A stretch of 8,651 nucleotides of DNA from CAZAGD01 sp049699975. GTDB lineage: Bacteria; Desulfobacterota; SM23-61. The stretch spans positions 1 through 8,651 of the forward strand of contig JBNAWB010000161.1 of assembly GCA_049699975.1 (NCBI GenBank), given 5' to 3'. Position 1 is the first letter of the stretch; every line of letters starts with the position of its first letter. The position numbers and the translations under genes were made by a program. The notes under the pieces were generated by a model. The model was not told where the DNA came from. It searched no databases and worked only from the letters and a program-made list of their open reading frames with translations. Of this stretch, positions 1 through 6,692 are shown piece by piece.

Positions 1-36
1 CACCGTAGTGACGGCTAAAATTCAATTTTTCACACC

Positions 37-60
37 TTCCTTAATTTAAGGGGAGATTAG
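37..60. repeat. Edge palindrome, REP-like intergenic repeat
   Basis: CCTTAA (39-44) and TTAAGG (46-51) form a perfect inverted repeat around one central T, with G-T pairs possible one or two steps further out. The following bases, GGGGAGATTAGG, resemble a family of short palindromic intergenic repeats seen in many bacterial genomes. The last ten bases of the window (8642-8651) are the exact reverse complement of 46-55, so a second copy may start at the other edge. That it is a repeat family is inference from style and this single internal match. Confidence 0.4.
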
Positions 61-101
61 GCGGGGTTAAAGAATTTGCCAGGTGGAGAGTGGGAATTGT
101 A

Positions 102-124
102 GGGCAAGGGCTTGTCCCTTGCCT
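102..124 (+). repeat. GC-rich hairpin, repeat or terminator of an upstream gene
   Basis: GGCAAGGG (103-110) pairs perfectly with CCCTTGCC (116-123) around a 5-nt loop, and a G-T pair extends it by one base. The stem is followed by TCATTTT, a short and interrupted T-rich stretch, so it could end transcription from an upstream gene. Hairpins of this kind also occur as dispersed intergenic repeats, which I consider equally likely. Confidence 0.45.
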
Positions 125-308
125 CATTTTCGCCAAGCCCTAAATGCTTCCCCAAAGGATTGAGAGGGATGTTTAATCCACCTGCCCTTAAAAGTTAGTC
201 TCGAAAATTTTAACCGTTAATCAATCTTTTTATAGTTTTTTTCTTTTAGATCTTTTTTTAAATTGCCGATAAATTCAAGCAGAAGTGGGTAGAAATAATG
301 CGCAAAAT

Positions 309-335
309 TTGACACCCCCTTGAACCTAATATATT
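309..335 (+). promoter_or_regulatory. Probable sigma-70-type promoter for pilBC
   Basis: A perfect -35 hexamer TTGACA lies at 309-314. The best -10 candidate is TATATT at 330-335, separated by 15 bp, which is shorter than the usual 17. TAATAT at 327-332 would be too close. The position fits a short leader ahead of pilB, about 20-25 nt from the predicted start of transcription to the ATG. The short spacer suggests a weak promoter or one that needs an activator; this is inference. Confidence 0.45.
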
Positions 336-364
336 GAAAAAACTCATTTTTTAGGAGCAAAAGG

Positions 365-2062
365 ATGAGCGGTCGGCTCGGCGAACTATTAGTAAGCAAA
401 GGTTTGATCACCCCTAAACAATTGGAGGATGCCCTCCAGGAGCAAAAGATTTCGGGAGCTAAATTAGGGTCTGCTTTAGTAAAACTTGGCTATATCACAG
501 AGAAAAATTTAGTTTCTTTTTTAAGTCGCCATTATGGTGTCCCAGCCATTGACTTGGCAGAAGTGCAGATCGACCAAGAAGTCATTAAAATGATTCCTCC
601 AGATGTAGTTTTTAAATACCAAGTTATTCCTTTCAAAAGGGTCGGCTCTACCCTGCGGGTGGCCATGAGTGATCCATCCAATATTTTGGCCATCGACGAC
701 ATAAAATTTTTAACCAGTTGCCACGTAGAAGTTTTTGTTTCCACTGAGAGTGCCATCAAAGCGGCCATTGATAAATTTTATGATTCTACGGAATCTCTGG
801 CCGACATTATGGGCACGATGGATGAAATAGAAAAGATGGAGCTCTTAGAGGAATCAGAGGAAGTTGACATACGCGAATTGCAGCAGGCTTCGGAAGATGC
901 TCCGGTAGTGAAGTTAGTTAATTTAATTCTCAATGAAGCCATAAAGCGGAGAGCCAGCGATATTCACTTGGAGCCTTACGAAAAGGTTTTTCGCGTCCGC
1001 TTTCGGGTAGATGGCGTTTTGCATGAATTTATGAAGCCCCCCATGAAGTTGAAAAATGCCATCATTTCCCGCGTAAAGATCATGGCTAAACTTGACATCG
1101 CCGAAAGGCGGCTGCCTCAGGATGGCCGGATAAAAATGAAATTCGGTAAAGACAAAGAAATGGATTTTCGCGTCTCTGTTCTGCCCACTCTTTTTGGAGA
1201 AAAAGTGGTTTTGCGCCTTTTAGATAAGTCTAATTTGCAATTGGACATGACCAAGTTGGGTTTTGAAGAAAAATATTTAAAAGAATTTAAAGAAGCTATC
1301 CATAAGCCCTACGGCATGGTTTTGGTGACTGGACCAACCGGCAGCGGCAAAACAACCACTTTATATTCCGCTCTGGCTGAACTGAATCAGGTAACAGAAA
1401 ATATTTCCACGGCTGAAGACCCGGTGGAATTCAATCTCATGGGGATTAATCAAGTCCAAATTCACGAAGAAATTGGCCTAACTTTTGCATCTTGTTTAAG
1501 GTCGTTCTTACGACAGGACCCAGACATAATCATGGTGGGTGAAATCCGGGATTACGAGACGGCGGAAATTGCCATAAAAGCGGCGCTTACTGGACACCTT
1601 GTTTTGAGCACTCTACATACTAACGACGCGCCCAGTACTATAACTCGGCTTTTGAATATGGGAATTGAGCCATTTTTAGTAGCTTCTTCAGTTAATTTGA
1701 TTGCCGCTCAGCGTTTGGCGCGGATGATCTGTGAATATTGTAAACAGCCCGTGCAGGTTTCTCCGCAGATGTTATTAAATTTAGGCGTCACCCCCGAGGA
1801 GATTCCTGACTTTGTATGCTATAAAGGGATCGGTTGCCCCCGCTGCAATAATACAGGCTATAAAGGCCGGATAGGTATTTACGAAGTTTTGCCCATGCGG
1901 GAGGAAATCAGGGAATTAACTCTGCAAGGTGCTTCCGCTATGGAGATAAAGAAGGAAGCTATGCGCTTGGGGATGAAGACCCTTAGGCAAGCAGCTTTAA
2001 CAAAATTAAAAGAAGGGATAACTACAGTAGAAGAGGTATTAAAAAGCACTGTAGAAGATTAA
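365..2062 (+). CDS. pilB: Type IV pilus assembly ATPase PilB (GspE/PilB family)
   Basis: A cytoplasmic hexameric ATPase that drives pilus extension by turning the inner-membrane platform PilC. The 565-residue length is normal for PilB. Residues 1 to about 140 form an MshEN-type domain: residues 4-27 match the c-di-GMP-binding motif at every conserved position (R4, L5, G6, G13, L20, L24, Q27). A second, less perfect copy follows at 33-56 after a 5-residue spacer. The core has DIHLEP (199-204) of the N2 domain, Walker A GPTGSGKT (323-330, K329), an Asp box AEDPVE (350-355), Walker B ending GEIRD (392-396, E393) and a His box TGHLVLSTLHTN (409-420). Paired CxxC motifs (C456/C459, C491/C494) fit the zinc site of PilB/GspE. 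AGGAG at 353-357 lies 7 nt before the ATG. GspE of type II secretion is the alternative; the MshEN domain and the PilC-like neighbour favour pili. Confidence 0.94.
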   Translation: MSGRLGELLVSKGLITPKQLEDALQEQKISGAKLGSALVKLGYITEKNLVSFLSRHYGVPAIDLAEVQIDQEVIKMIPPDVVFKYQVIPFKRVGSTLRVAMSDPSNILAIDDIKFLTSCHVEVFVSTESAIKAAIDKFYDSTESLADIMGTMDEIEKMELLEESEEVDIRELQQASEDAPVVKLVNLILNEAIKRRASDIHLEPYEKVFRVRFRVDGVLHEFMKPPMKLKNAIISRVKIMAKLDIAERRLPQDGRIKMKFGKDKEMDFRVSVLPTLFGEKVVLRLLDKSNLQLDMTKLGFEEKYLKEFKEAIHKPYGMVLVTGPTGSGKTTTLYSALAELNQVTENISTAEDPVEFNLMGINQVQIHEEIGLTFASCLRSFLRQDPDIIMVGEIRDYETAEIAIKAALTGHLVLSTLHTNDAPSTITRLLNMGIEPFLVASSVNLIAAQRLARMICEYCKQPVQVSPQMLLNLGVTPEEIPDFVCYKGIGCPRCNNTGYKGRIGIYEVLPMREEIRELTLQGASAMEIKKEAMRLGMKTLRQAALTKLKEGITTVEEVLKSTVED

Positions 2063-2084
2063 GAATAAAGCCTCACTAAAATTT

Positions 2085-2090
2085 GGAGGA
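2085..2090 (+). promoter_or_regulatory. Strong ribosome binding site of pilC
   Basis: GGAGGA sits 5 nt before the ATG at 2096 and fixes the pilC start. The 33-nt gap after pilB holds no terminator, so both genes are very likely on one transcript. Confidence 0.8.
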
Positions 2091-2095
2091 GTGAC

Positions 2096-3310
2096 ATGGA
2101 AGTTTATGTATGGGAAGGGCGTTCCCGGAAAGGCACAATCGAGCGCGGGGAAATAGAAGCCGCCAATGAAGCAGTAGTGCGTAGTATGCTTCGCCGGCAA
2201 CAAATACAGGCGATCAAAATTCAGGTGAAACCTAAGGATATTCTAAAAGGAATCACTTTTTTTAAACGGCGCCGGGTAAAAGAAAAAGACATAGTGGTCT
2301 TTACCAGGCAATTTGCCACCATGATCGATGCCGGTTTACCGCTGGTGCAATGTTTAGAAATTTTAGCCAGTCAGCAGAATAATGCCACTTTCAAAGAAGT
2401 GCTCCTCAAAGTCAAGGGAGATGTGGAAGCAGGCTCCACTTTTGCGGATGCTTTACGGAAGCACCCGCATATCTTTAATGAACTTTTCTGCAATTTAGTG
2501 GCTGCTGGAGAGGCTGGTGGCATCTTAGATACGATTTTAAACCGCCTGGCTAATTATATTGAAAAATCTATGAACTTAAAAAAGAAGGTTAAAGGGGCCA
2601 TGGTTTATCCAACCACAGTGCTGGCCATTGCTTTATTAGTCGCCGCCGGCATGCTCATTTTTGTTATCCCCGTTTTCCAGAAAATGTTTGCGGATATGGG
2701 AGGAACTCTGCCGGCTTTCACCCAATTAGTAATCAATTTAAGCGAATTACTACGGCGCTATTTTGTGGTGATTATAGCCGCTCTGATTCTCTTAGTCTTC
2801 TTCTTCCGGCGTTATTACAGAACTGAAAGTGGCCGCGAAGCAGTGGACAATACTTTGCTCAAAATCCCTGTTTTTGGGGAATTAATCCGGAAAGTAGCCA
2901 TTGCTAAATTTACCCGTACTTTAAGTACGATGCTCTCCAGCGGCGTTCCCATCCTGGAAAGCTTGGACATTGTGGCCAGAACTGCGGGCAATAAAATTAT
3001 TGAAAAAGCCATCTTGAAAACAAAGGTGAGCATTGGGGAAGGGAAAACCATTGCCGAGCCTTTAGCCGCCAGCAACATCTTTCCACCCATGGTAGTCCAG
3101 ATGATCTCTGTTGGGGAATCAACCGGCGCTCTGGACTCCATGCTGAGTAAAGTGGCGGATTTTTATGATGATGAAGTAGATGCCGCGGTGGCTGCCCTCA
3201 CCTCCTTACTGGAACCTTTATTAATGGTCTTCTTGGGGGGAACAATTGGCGCCTTAGTAATCGCCATGTACCTGCCTATCTTCCAGATGGCTTCTATTTT
3301 GGGTAAATAA
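2096..3310 (+). CDS. pilC: Type IV pilus inner-membrane platform protein PilC (GspF family)
   Basis: The polytopic inner-membrane protein on which the pilus ATPase acts while pilin subunits are added. At 404 residues it has the usual family length. After an N-terminal segment typical of PilC (about 1-55, starting MEVYVWEG), it has two homologous GspF domains, roughly 65-190 and 267-392. Each contains the same local pattern: FTRQFATMIDAGLPL (69-83) against FTRTLSTMLSSGVPI (272-286), and GEAGGILD (138-145) against GESTGALD (340-347). Three hydrophobic segments, about 169-194, 222-239 and 371-395, are the predicted membrane helices. The C-terminal LEPLLMVFLGG...VIAMYLPIF is characteristic of the family. 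It follows pilB by 33 nt and should be cotranscribed. No pilT or pilin gene lies beside it, so retraction ATPase and pilins must be encoded elsewhere. GspF is the less likely alternative. Confidence 0.93.
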   Translation: MEVYVWEGRSRKGTIERGEIEAANEAVVRSMLRRQQIQAIKIQVKPKDILKGITFFKRRRVKEKDIVVFTRQFATMIDAGLPLVQCLEILASQQNNATFKEVLLKVKGDVEAGSTFADALRKHPHIFNELFCNLVAAGEAGGILDTILNRLANYIEKSMNLKKKVKGAMVYPTTVLAIALLVAAGMLIFVIPVFQKMFADMGGTLPAFTQLVINLSELLRRYFVVIIAALILLVFFFRRYYRTESGREAVDNTLLKIPVFGELIRKVAIAKFTRTLSTMLSSGVPILESLDIVARTAGNKIIEKAILKTKVSIGEGKTIAEPLAASNIFPPMVVQMISVGESTGALDSMLSKVADFYDDEVDAAVAALTSLLEPLLMVFLGGTIGALVIAMYLPIFQMASILGK

Positions 3311-3349
3311 ATTGTGCTATTATCGGAAAAAACTACCCGAATCCTGCCT

Positions 3350-3378
3350 GCGCATGGTAAAATTTTTTTACTATGCGC
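3350..3378 (+). terminator. Long hairpin between pilC and the desulfurase gene
   Basis: Bases 3350-3362 pair with 3366-3378 over 13 bp, with a single G-T wobble and a 3-T loop. The outer part of the stem (GCGCAT) is GC-rich and the inner part is A/T. No uninterrupted T-tract follows; the next bases are GTAAGAAATTTTG. It is therefore not a textbook intrinsic terminator. It may be a partial terminator or a stability or processing element at the 3' end of the pilBC message, setting it apart from the next genes. The structure itself is directly visible; its role is inference. Confidence 0.5.
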
Positions 3379-3411
3379 GTAAGAAATTTTGCGGGAGAGG
3401 GAGCAAGCTAA

Positions 3412-4560
3412 TTGGCAATTTATTTAGACCATGCGGCTACTTCTTTCCCGAAGCCGCCCTTTGTCTATCAGGCGGTTATGCATGTCCTAAGGCAGGTAGG
3501 AGGGAGTCCTGGTCGTTCTGACCATCGCGCGGCGCGGGAAGCCAATCAGATAGTCCAAGAAACCCGAGAGAAAATCGCCCGTCTATTCGCTATTCCGCAA
3601 GCGGAACAGATAATTTTTACTCATAATGCCACTGCCGCCATTAACATAGGTCTAAAGGGCCTGCTCAACCCTAAAGACCATGTCCTTACCTCCTCTATGG
3701 AACATAATTCCGTAGTCCGCCCCCTGCGGAGCTTAGAGGAGATGGGAGTAAAAATTTCTATAATTCCTTGTTCAAAAGAAGGCTATCTCGATCCTTTGGC
3801 CTTTAAAAAAGGATTACAACGCCAGACTAAATTAATTGTTTTAACCCATGCTTCAAACGTTACGGGCACGATCTTTCCCATCGAAGAAATAGGGCATTTG
3901 GCCCGCTCCCGAGGGATTTTATTCATGGTCGACGCTGCCCAAACAGCAGGTTTGCTTCCCATCGATGTCCAAAAGATGAAAATAGATTTGTTGGCCTGCC
4001 CGGGTCATAAATCGCTTTATGGTCCCCAAGGAACTGGCTTCCTCTATGTTTCCAAGGAAATCAATTTAAAACCTCTCCTCGAAGGCGGCACCGGAACTAA
4101 CTCTGAATCTGATAAACAGCCCAAAGTAATGCCTTTCTATTTAGAGAGTGGAACCTTGAATACGCCAGGAATTGCCGGATTAGGAGCGGGAATTTCTTTT
4201 ATTATGAAAGAAGGTCTGGCTAAAATTTGGACCAAAGAGACCCAAATGACCAAACTTTTAATGGAGGGATTGAAAAAAATTTCGGGCCTTAAAATATATG
4301 GTTCTTTAAAAGCCGAAGAAAGGGTGCCTGTCATCTCTTTCAATTTAAATTCTATTCATCCCGGTCATTTAGCCTACCTTCTGGATGAAATATACAATAT
4401 CGGTGTACGGGCGGGCTTACATTGTGCTCCTCATGCCCATCGCACCTTGGGCACATTTCCTTATGGAGCAGTGCGGGCAAGTTTAGGTTTTTTTAATAAA
4501 GAAAAAGATGTGGAGGCGCTGCTTAAAGCCCTCAAAGAGATTTCGCGGAGTAAGGTATGA
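3412..4560 (+). CDS. PLP-dependent cysteine desulfurase (class V aminotransferase family)
   Basis: A cytoplasmic enzyme that would remove sulfur from L-cysteine, leaving alanine and a persulfide for Fe-S or tRNA thiolation pathways. The N-terminus YLDHAATSFPKPP is typical of the family. The PLP site shows VDAAQ (D174, Q177) and PGHKSLYGPQGTG with Schiff-base lysine K200. The presumed catalytic cysteine is C338 in RAGLHCAP, the SufS-like (group II) form rather than the IscS loop. The C-terminal GAVRASLGFFN is also conserved. Its 382 residues are slightly short for SufS and fit the 'cysteine desulfurase family protein' subgroup. The start is TTG: an in-frame TAA directly precedes it (3409-3411), GGGAG lies 8 nt upstream, and the family motif begins at residue 3. 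It overlaps tsaD by 4 nt. No sufBCD or iscU is nearby, so its sulfur acceptor is unknown. Selenocysteine lyase activity is possible. Confidence 0.88.
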   Translation: MAIYLDHAATSFPKPPFVYQAVMHVLRQVGGSPGRSDHRAAREANQIVQETREKIARLFAIPQAEQIIFTHNATAAINIGLKGLLNPKDHVLTSSMEHNSVVRPLRSLEEMGVKISIIPCSKEGYLDPLAFKKGLQRQTKLIVLTHASNVTGTIFPIEEIGHLARSRGILFMVDAAQTAGLLPIDVQKMKIDLLACPGHKSLYGPQGTGFLYVSKEINLKPLLEGGTGTNSESDKQPKVMPFYLESGTLNTPGIAGLGAGISFIMKEGLAKIWTKETQMTKLLMEGLKKISGLKIYGSLKAEERVPVISFNLNSIHPGHLAYLLDEIYNIGVRAGLHCAPHAHRTLGTFPYGAVRASLGFFNKEKDVEALLKALKEISRSKV

Positions 4561-5591
4561 AAATTTTGGGTATTGAAACTTCATGCGATGAGACGGCGGT
4601 GGCCTTAATCGAAGATGGCCAAAATATTTTAACCGATATAGTCGCTTCCCAAATATCTCTCCATAGCAAATATGGGGGTGTAGTACCAGAGATTGCTTCC
4701 CGAAAGCATGTGGAAGCTATTCTTCCTGTGCTCGAAGAAGCTTTAGCTAAGAGCGGACAGACTCTAAAAGATGTAGAAGCTATAGCAGTAACTCAAGGCC
4801 CTGGTCTGGTCGGCTCTTTGCTTACCGGAATTGCCGTAGCCAAATCTTTGGCCTATGTACTCGACATTCCCTGGGTAGGAGTAAACCATATTTACAGCCA
4901 TATCGAGGCTATTTTCCTCTCCCCAGCCTATCCCCAGAGTTTTCCTTTTATTGCTTTAGTAATTTCTGGCGGCCACACTGTTCTATTCCGAGTGGAAGAC
5001 CATAATCATATGAAATTATTAGGGCGGACCCGAGATGACGCTGCTGGAGAGGCCTTTGATAAGGTGGCTAAATTTTTAGGGTTGGGGTATCCCGGAGGAG
5101 TAATCATCGATCGTTTGGCAAAACAAGGTGACCCCCAGGCCATCAATTTTCCCCGCCCTTTATTAGAAGATGATTCTTTTGATTTCAGTTTTAGTGGTTT
5201 GAAAACCGCGGTCTTGCAGTATGTGCGCCAGCTAAACAAAGAGCTTTCCCCTGCCCAGATTAGGGCCATAGCAGCTTCATTTCAAGAAGCAGTGGTGGAT
5301 ACTTTGCTGGCCAAGACTATGCGCGCTGCTAAATGCCATAAGCTTAGCCAAGTGGTTATCGTGGGCGGGGTGGCCTGCAATTCTCGTTTGCGGGAGAAAT
5401 TTTGGCAAGAAGGCCAAGAAAAAGAAATTTCTGTTTTTTTCCCTCCTCCAAGACTTTGCACGGATAATGCCGCTATGGTGGCTGCGGCAGGTTATCATCT
5501 TTTAGTAAAAGGGCAGAGAGCCACCCTTGACTTAAATGCCTTTTCGCGGCTAATCCAGGACCCGGCGCACTTCTCTGGATGCCGGGGATGA
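4557..5591 (+). CDS. tsaD: tRNA N6-threonylcarbamoyladenosine transferase TsaD
   Basis: The catalytic subunit that moves the threonylcarbamoyl group from TC-AMP to A37 of ANN-decoding tRNAs, working with TsaB and TsaE, to give t6A. The 344-residue length matches the bacterial family. The ASKHA-fold signatures are all present: GIETSCDET (5-13), the metal-binding HIYSH (H111 and H115, the usual numbering), ISGGHT (136-141), DDAAGEAFDK, YPGG, FSFSGLKTA, and the C-terminal metal aspartate in CTDNAAM (D303). No key residue is missing. The ATG overlaps the stop of the desulfurase gene in an ATGA junction, which implies translational coupling. The gene after it is separated by a 255-nt structured gap. 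tsaB and tsaE are not in this window. Confidence 0.97.
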   Translation: MKILGIETSCDETAVALIEDGQNILTDIVASQISLHSKYGGVVPEIASRKHVEAILPVLEEALAKSGQTLKDVEAIAVTQGPGLVGSLLTGIAVAKSLAYVLDIPWVGVNHIYSHIEAIFLSPAYPQSFPFIALVISGGHTVLFRVEDHNHMKLLGRTRDDAAGEAFDKVAKFLGLGYPGGVIIDRLAKQGDPQAINFPRPLLEDDSFDFSFSGLKTAVLQYVRQLNKELSPAQIRAIAASFQEAVVDTLLAKTMRAAKCHKLSQVVIVGGVACNSRLREKFWQEGQEKEISVFFPPPRLCTDNAAMVAAAGYHLLVKGQRATLDLNAFSRLIQDPAHFSGCRG

Positions 5592-5596
5592 TTATA

Positions 5597-5808
5597 TTTT
5601 TGCCTTCTGTCCCTCGAGGGGCGAATTAAGGAGGATTGTGGCAACCCCTTTTTCATCAAGGGGAGCGAGCCCGTACTTGATGCGGAGAGCGTGGCCATCT
5701 CTTTGTTTTTGATATATTGCGAGATCCCCTCGGTCGCTCCGTAGCCTCATTAATCCATCACGACATTATCTCCTCGGGGAGATACAAAGCAGAAGGGGAA
5801 GGCAAAAA
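5597..5808. repeat. 212-bp structured element with 11-bp terminal inverted repeats
   Basis: TTTTTGCCTTC at 5597-5607 is the exact inverse of GAAGGCAAAAA at 5798-5808. The DNA between carries several inner palindromes: CCCTCGAGGG (5611-5620); CCCCTT/AAGGGG with a 7-nt loop (5645-5663); CATCAAG/CTTGATG (5654-5660, 5676-5682); and TATCTCC/GGAGATA around TCGG (5767-5784). Parts such as GCGTGGCCATCTC and GCGAGATCCCCTCGG resemble decayed copies of dispersed palindromic repeats known from many genomes. I see no open frame and no clear target-site duplication. It may be a MITE-like or REP-cluster remnant, or a structured RNA leader of rsmA. Confidence 0.5.
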
Positions 5809-5814
5809 GAAATA

Positions 5815-5834
5815 AGGAGGCGATTTAATCAGGA
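5815..5834 (+). promoter_or_regulatory. Displaced Shine-Dalgarno ahead of rsmA
   Basis: The strong AGGAGG at 5815-5820 is 26 nt before the rsmA ATG, too far for ordinary initiation. The in-frame codons between include a TAA at 5826-5828 and no ATG, GTG or TTG. The only nearer purine match is AGGA at 5831-5834, 12 nt from the ATG. Either a weak site is used, or folding of the intervening AT-rich bases (GATT at 5822-5825 could pair with AATC at 5843-5846) brings the strong site closer. Confidence 0.4.
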
Positions 5835-5846
5835 ATAGAATTAATC

Positions 5847-6692
5847 ATGAAATTATCAACCAAGATTAGAGATTTGGGAATTTCGCCGCGGAAAAAATGG
5901 GGACAGCATTTCGTCATCGATACCCGCATAATCCGCAGAATAGTAAATTCCGCCGAATTACAACCGGATGATATAGTGGTAGAAATTGGCGCTGGTTTGG
6001 GTAATCTTACTGCTCCTTTAGCGGAGCAGGTTGGCCATGTCTATGCCATTGAAATTGATCCGCGCTTAGTTGCGGAATTACAAAAAGAATTTCAAGGGAA
6101 TGAGAAAATAGAGATAGTTCCGGGAGATGCTCTGCAGCTGGATTTTGCCCCATGGTTTAAAAAATGGCAAAGGCGGATGAAAGTGGTAGCTAATTTGCCC
6201 TACGAAATTTCTAGTCCGATGATTTTTCGTTTCTTTCAAGAGCGGCAATATTTTTCCCTTTTGGTCTTGATGCTGCAGATGGAAGTCGCCCGCCGGATAG
6301 TTGCTTTACCCGGGACAAAGGAATACGGACCCTTGAGTATCTGGTCTGAACTCTATGCCCATACCCAAATTTTATTCACGGTCAGCCCCCAAGCCTTCTT
6401 TCCTCCACCGCGGGTGGAATCTGCCGTAGTTAAATTCGAAGTCTTAGCTGATACAGACTTGAAGAAGAAAGATGAAGAATTATTAAATTCCATAATTCGG
6501 GCTGCTTTTAACTATCGGCGTAAGACTATTTTAAATGCTTTAAAGATGGCCGGTATATTCTCCTTTTCTCAAGAAGAAATATTGAGCGCCTTAAAAGCTG
6601 TAGGAATTTCTCCGCAAGCGCGGGGCGAGGCCCTCACTTTAAAACAATTCCAGGATCTTAGTGAGCAATTGCGGCAAATAAAAGAGCAATGA
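5847..6692 (+). CDS. rsmA: 16S rRNA (adenine1518/1519-N6)-dimethyltransferase RsmA (KsgA)
   Basis: A SAM-dependent methyltransferase that dimethylates two adjacent adenines in the 3' helix 45 loop of 16S rRNA, late in small-subunit assembly. The 281-residue length is close to the usual 270 or so. Visible signatures, in order: KKWGQHFVID (17-25 region), SAM motif I VVEIGAGLGNLT (44-55), the ribose-binding acidic residue E69 in YAIEID, GDAL (93-96), the catalytic NLPY (116-119), GPLS, and FFPPPRVESAVV (184-195). The helical C-terminal domain follows. Downstream, the hydrolase start overlaps its stop by 4 nt. The ATG at 5847 is the only usable start after the in-frame TAA at 5826 and places the conserved N-terminal motif at the expected distance. 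Its ribosome binding site is poor and sits beside a repeat-like element. Confidence 0.96.
   Translation: MKLSTKIRDLGISPRKKWGQHFVIDTRIIRRIVNSAELQPDDIVVEIGAGLGNLTAPLAEQVGHVYAIEIDPRLVAELQKEFQGNEKIEIVPGDALQLDFAPWFKKWQRRMKVVANLPYEISSPMIFRFFQERQYFSLLVLMLQMEVARRIVALPGTKEYGPLSIWSELYAHTQILFTVSPQAFFPPPRVESAVVKFEVLADTDLKKKDEELLNSIIRAAFNYRRKTILNALKMAGIFSFSQEEILSALKAVGISPQARGEALTLKQFQDLSEQLRQIKEQ

Larger units (their letters stand above)
1..364. other. Non-coding leader region upstream of pilB
   Basis: I find no convincing gene in this stretch. Reading frames here are short, and the one open frame on the minus strand (217-411) runs into pilB with a low-complexity, Leu/Lys-rich product, so it looks like chance. 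The region holds an AT-centred palindrome near 39-51, a GC-rich hairpin at 103-123, an inverted pair of 8 bases (CAGGTGGA at 80-87, TCCACCTG at 177-184), and a likely promoter just before pilB. The first five codons (1-18) end in TAA and could be the tail of an upstream gene, but that is too little to annotate. Confidence 0.6.

Noticed and set aside
1..18. C-terminal end of an upstream gene
   Set aside because: Only five codons before a TAA, with no recognisable sequence.
309..324. Sigma-54 promoter ahead of pilB
   Set aside because: TTGACAC with a following TTGA resembles the -24/-12 layout, but both diagnostic dinucleotides are altered (GG to GA, GC to GA) and the spacing is one base short. 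A sigma-70 reading fits better.
217..411. Small minus-strand ORF across the pilB start
   Set aside because: Low-complexity product, no ribosome binding site seen, and overlap with the 5' end of pilB; best explained by AT-rich chance.
3312..3521. Short + strand ORF after pilC
   Set aside because: It spans the hairpin and then runs out of frame inside the desulfurase gene; its second half is the shifted reading of that gene.
5495..5698. Minus-strand ORF over the tsaD end
   Set aside because: Overlaps the conserved tsaD C-terminus and part of the repeat element, and has no recognisable domain.
5597..5808. CRISPR array or tRNA gene in the tsaD-rsmA gap
   Set aside because: No regularly spaced direct repeats and no cloverleaf with the conserved T-loop; the repeats are inverted.
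5815..5828. Leader peptide after the AGGAGG before rsmA
   Set aside because: The only possible initiator at a suitable distance is ATT followed at once by TAA, so no peptide would be made.
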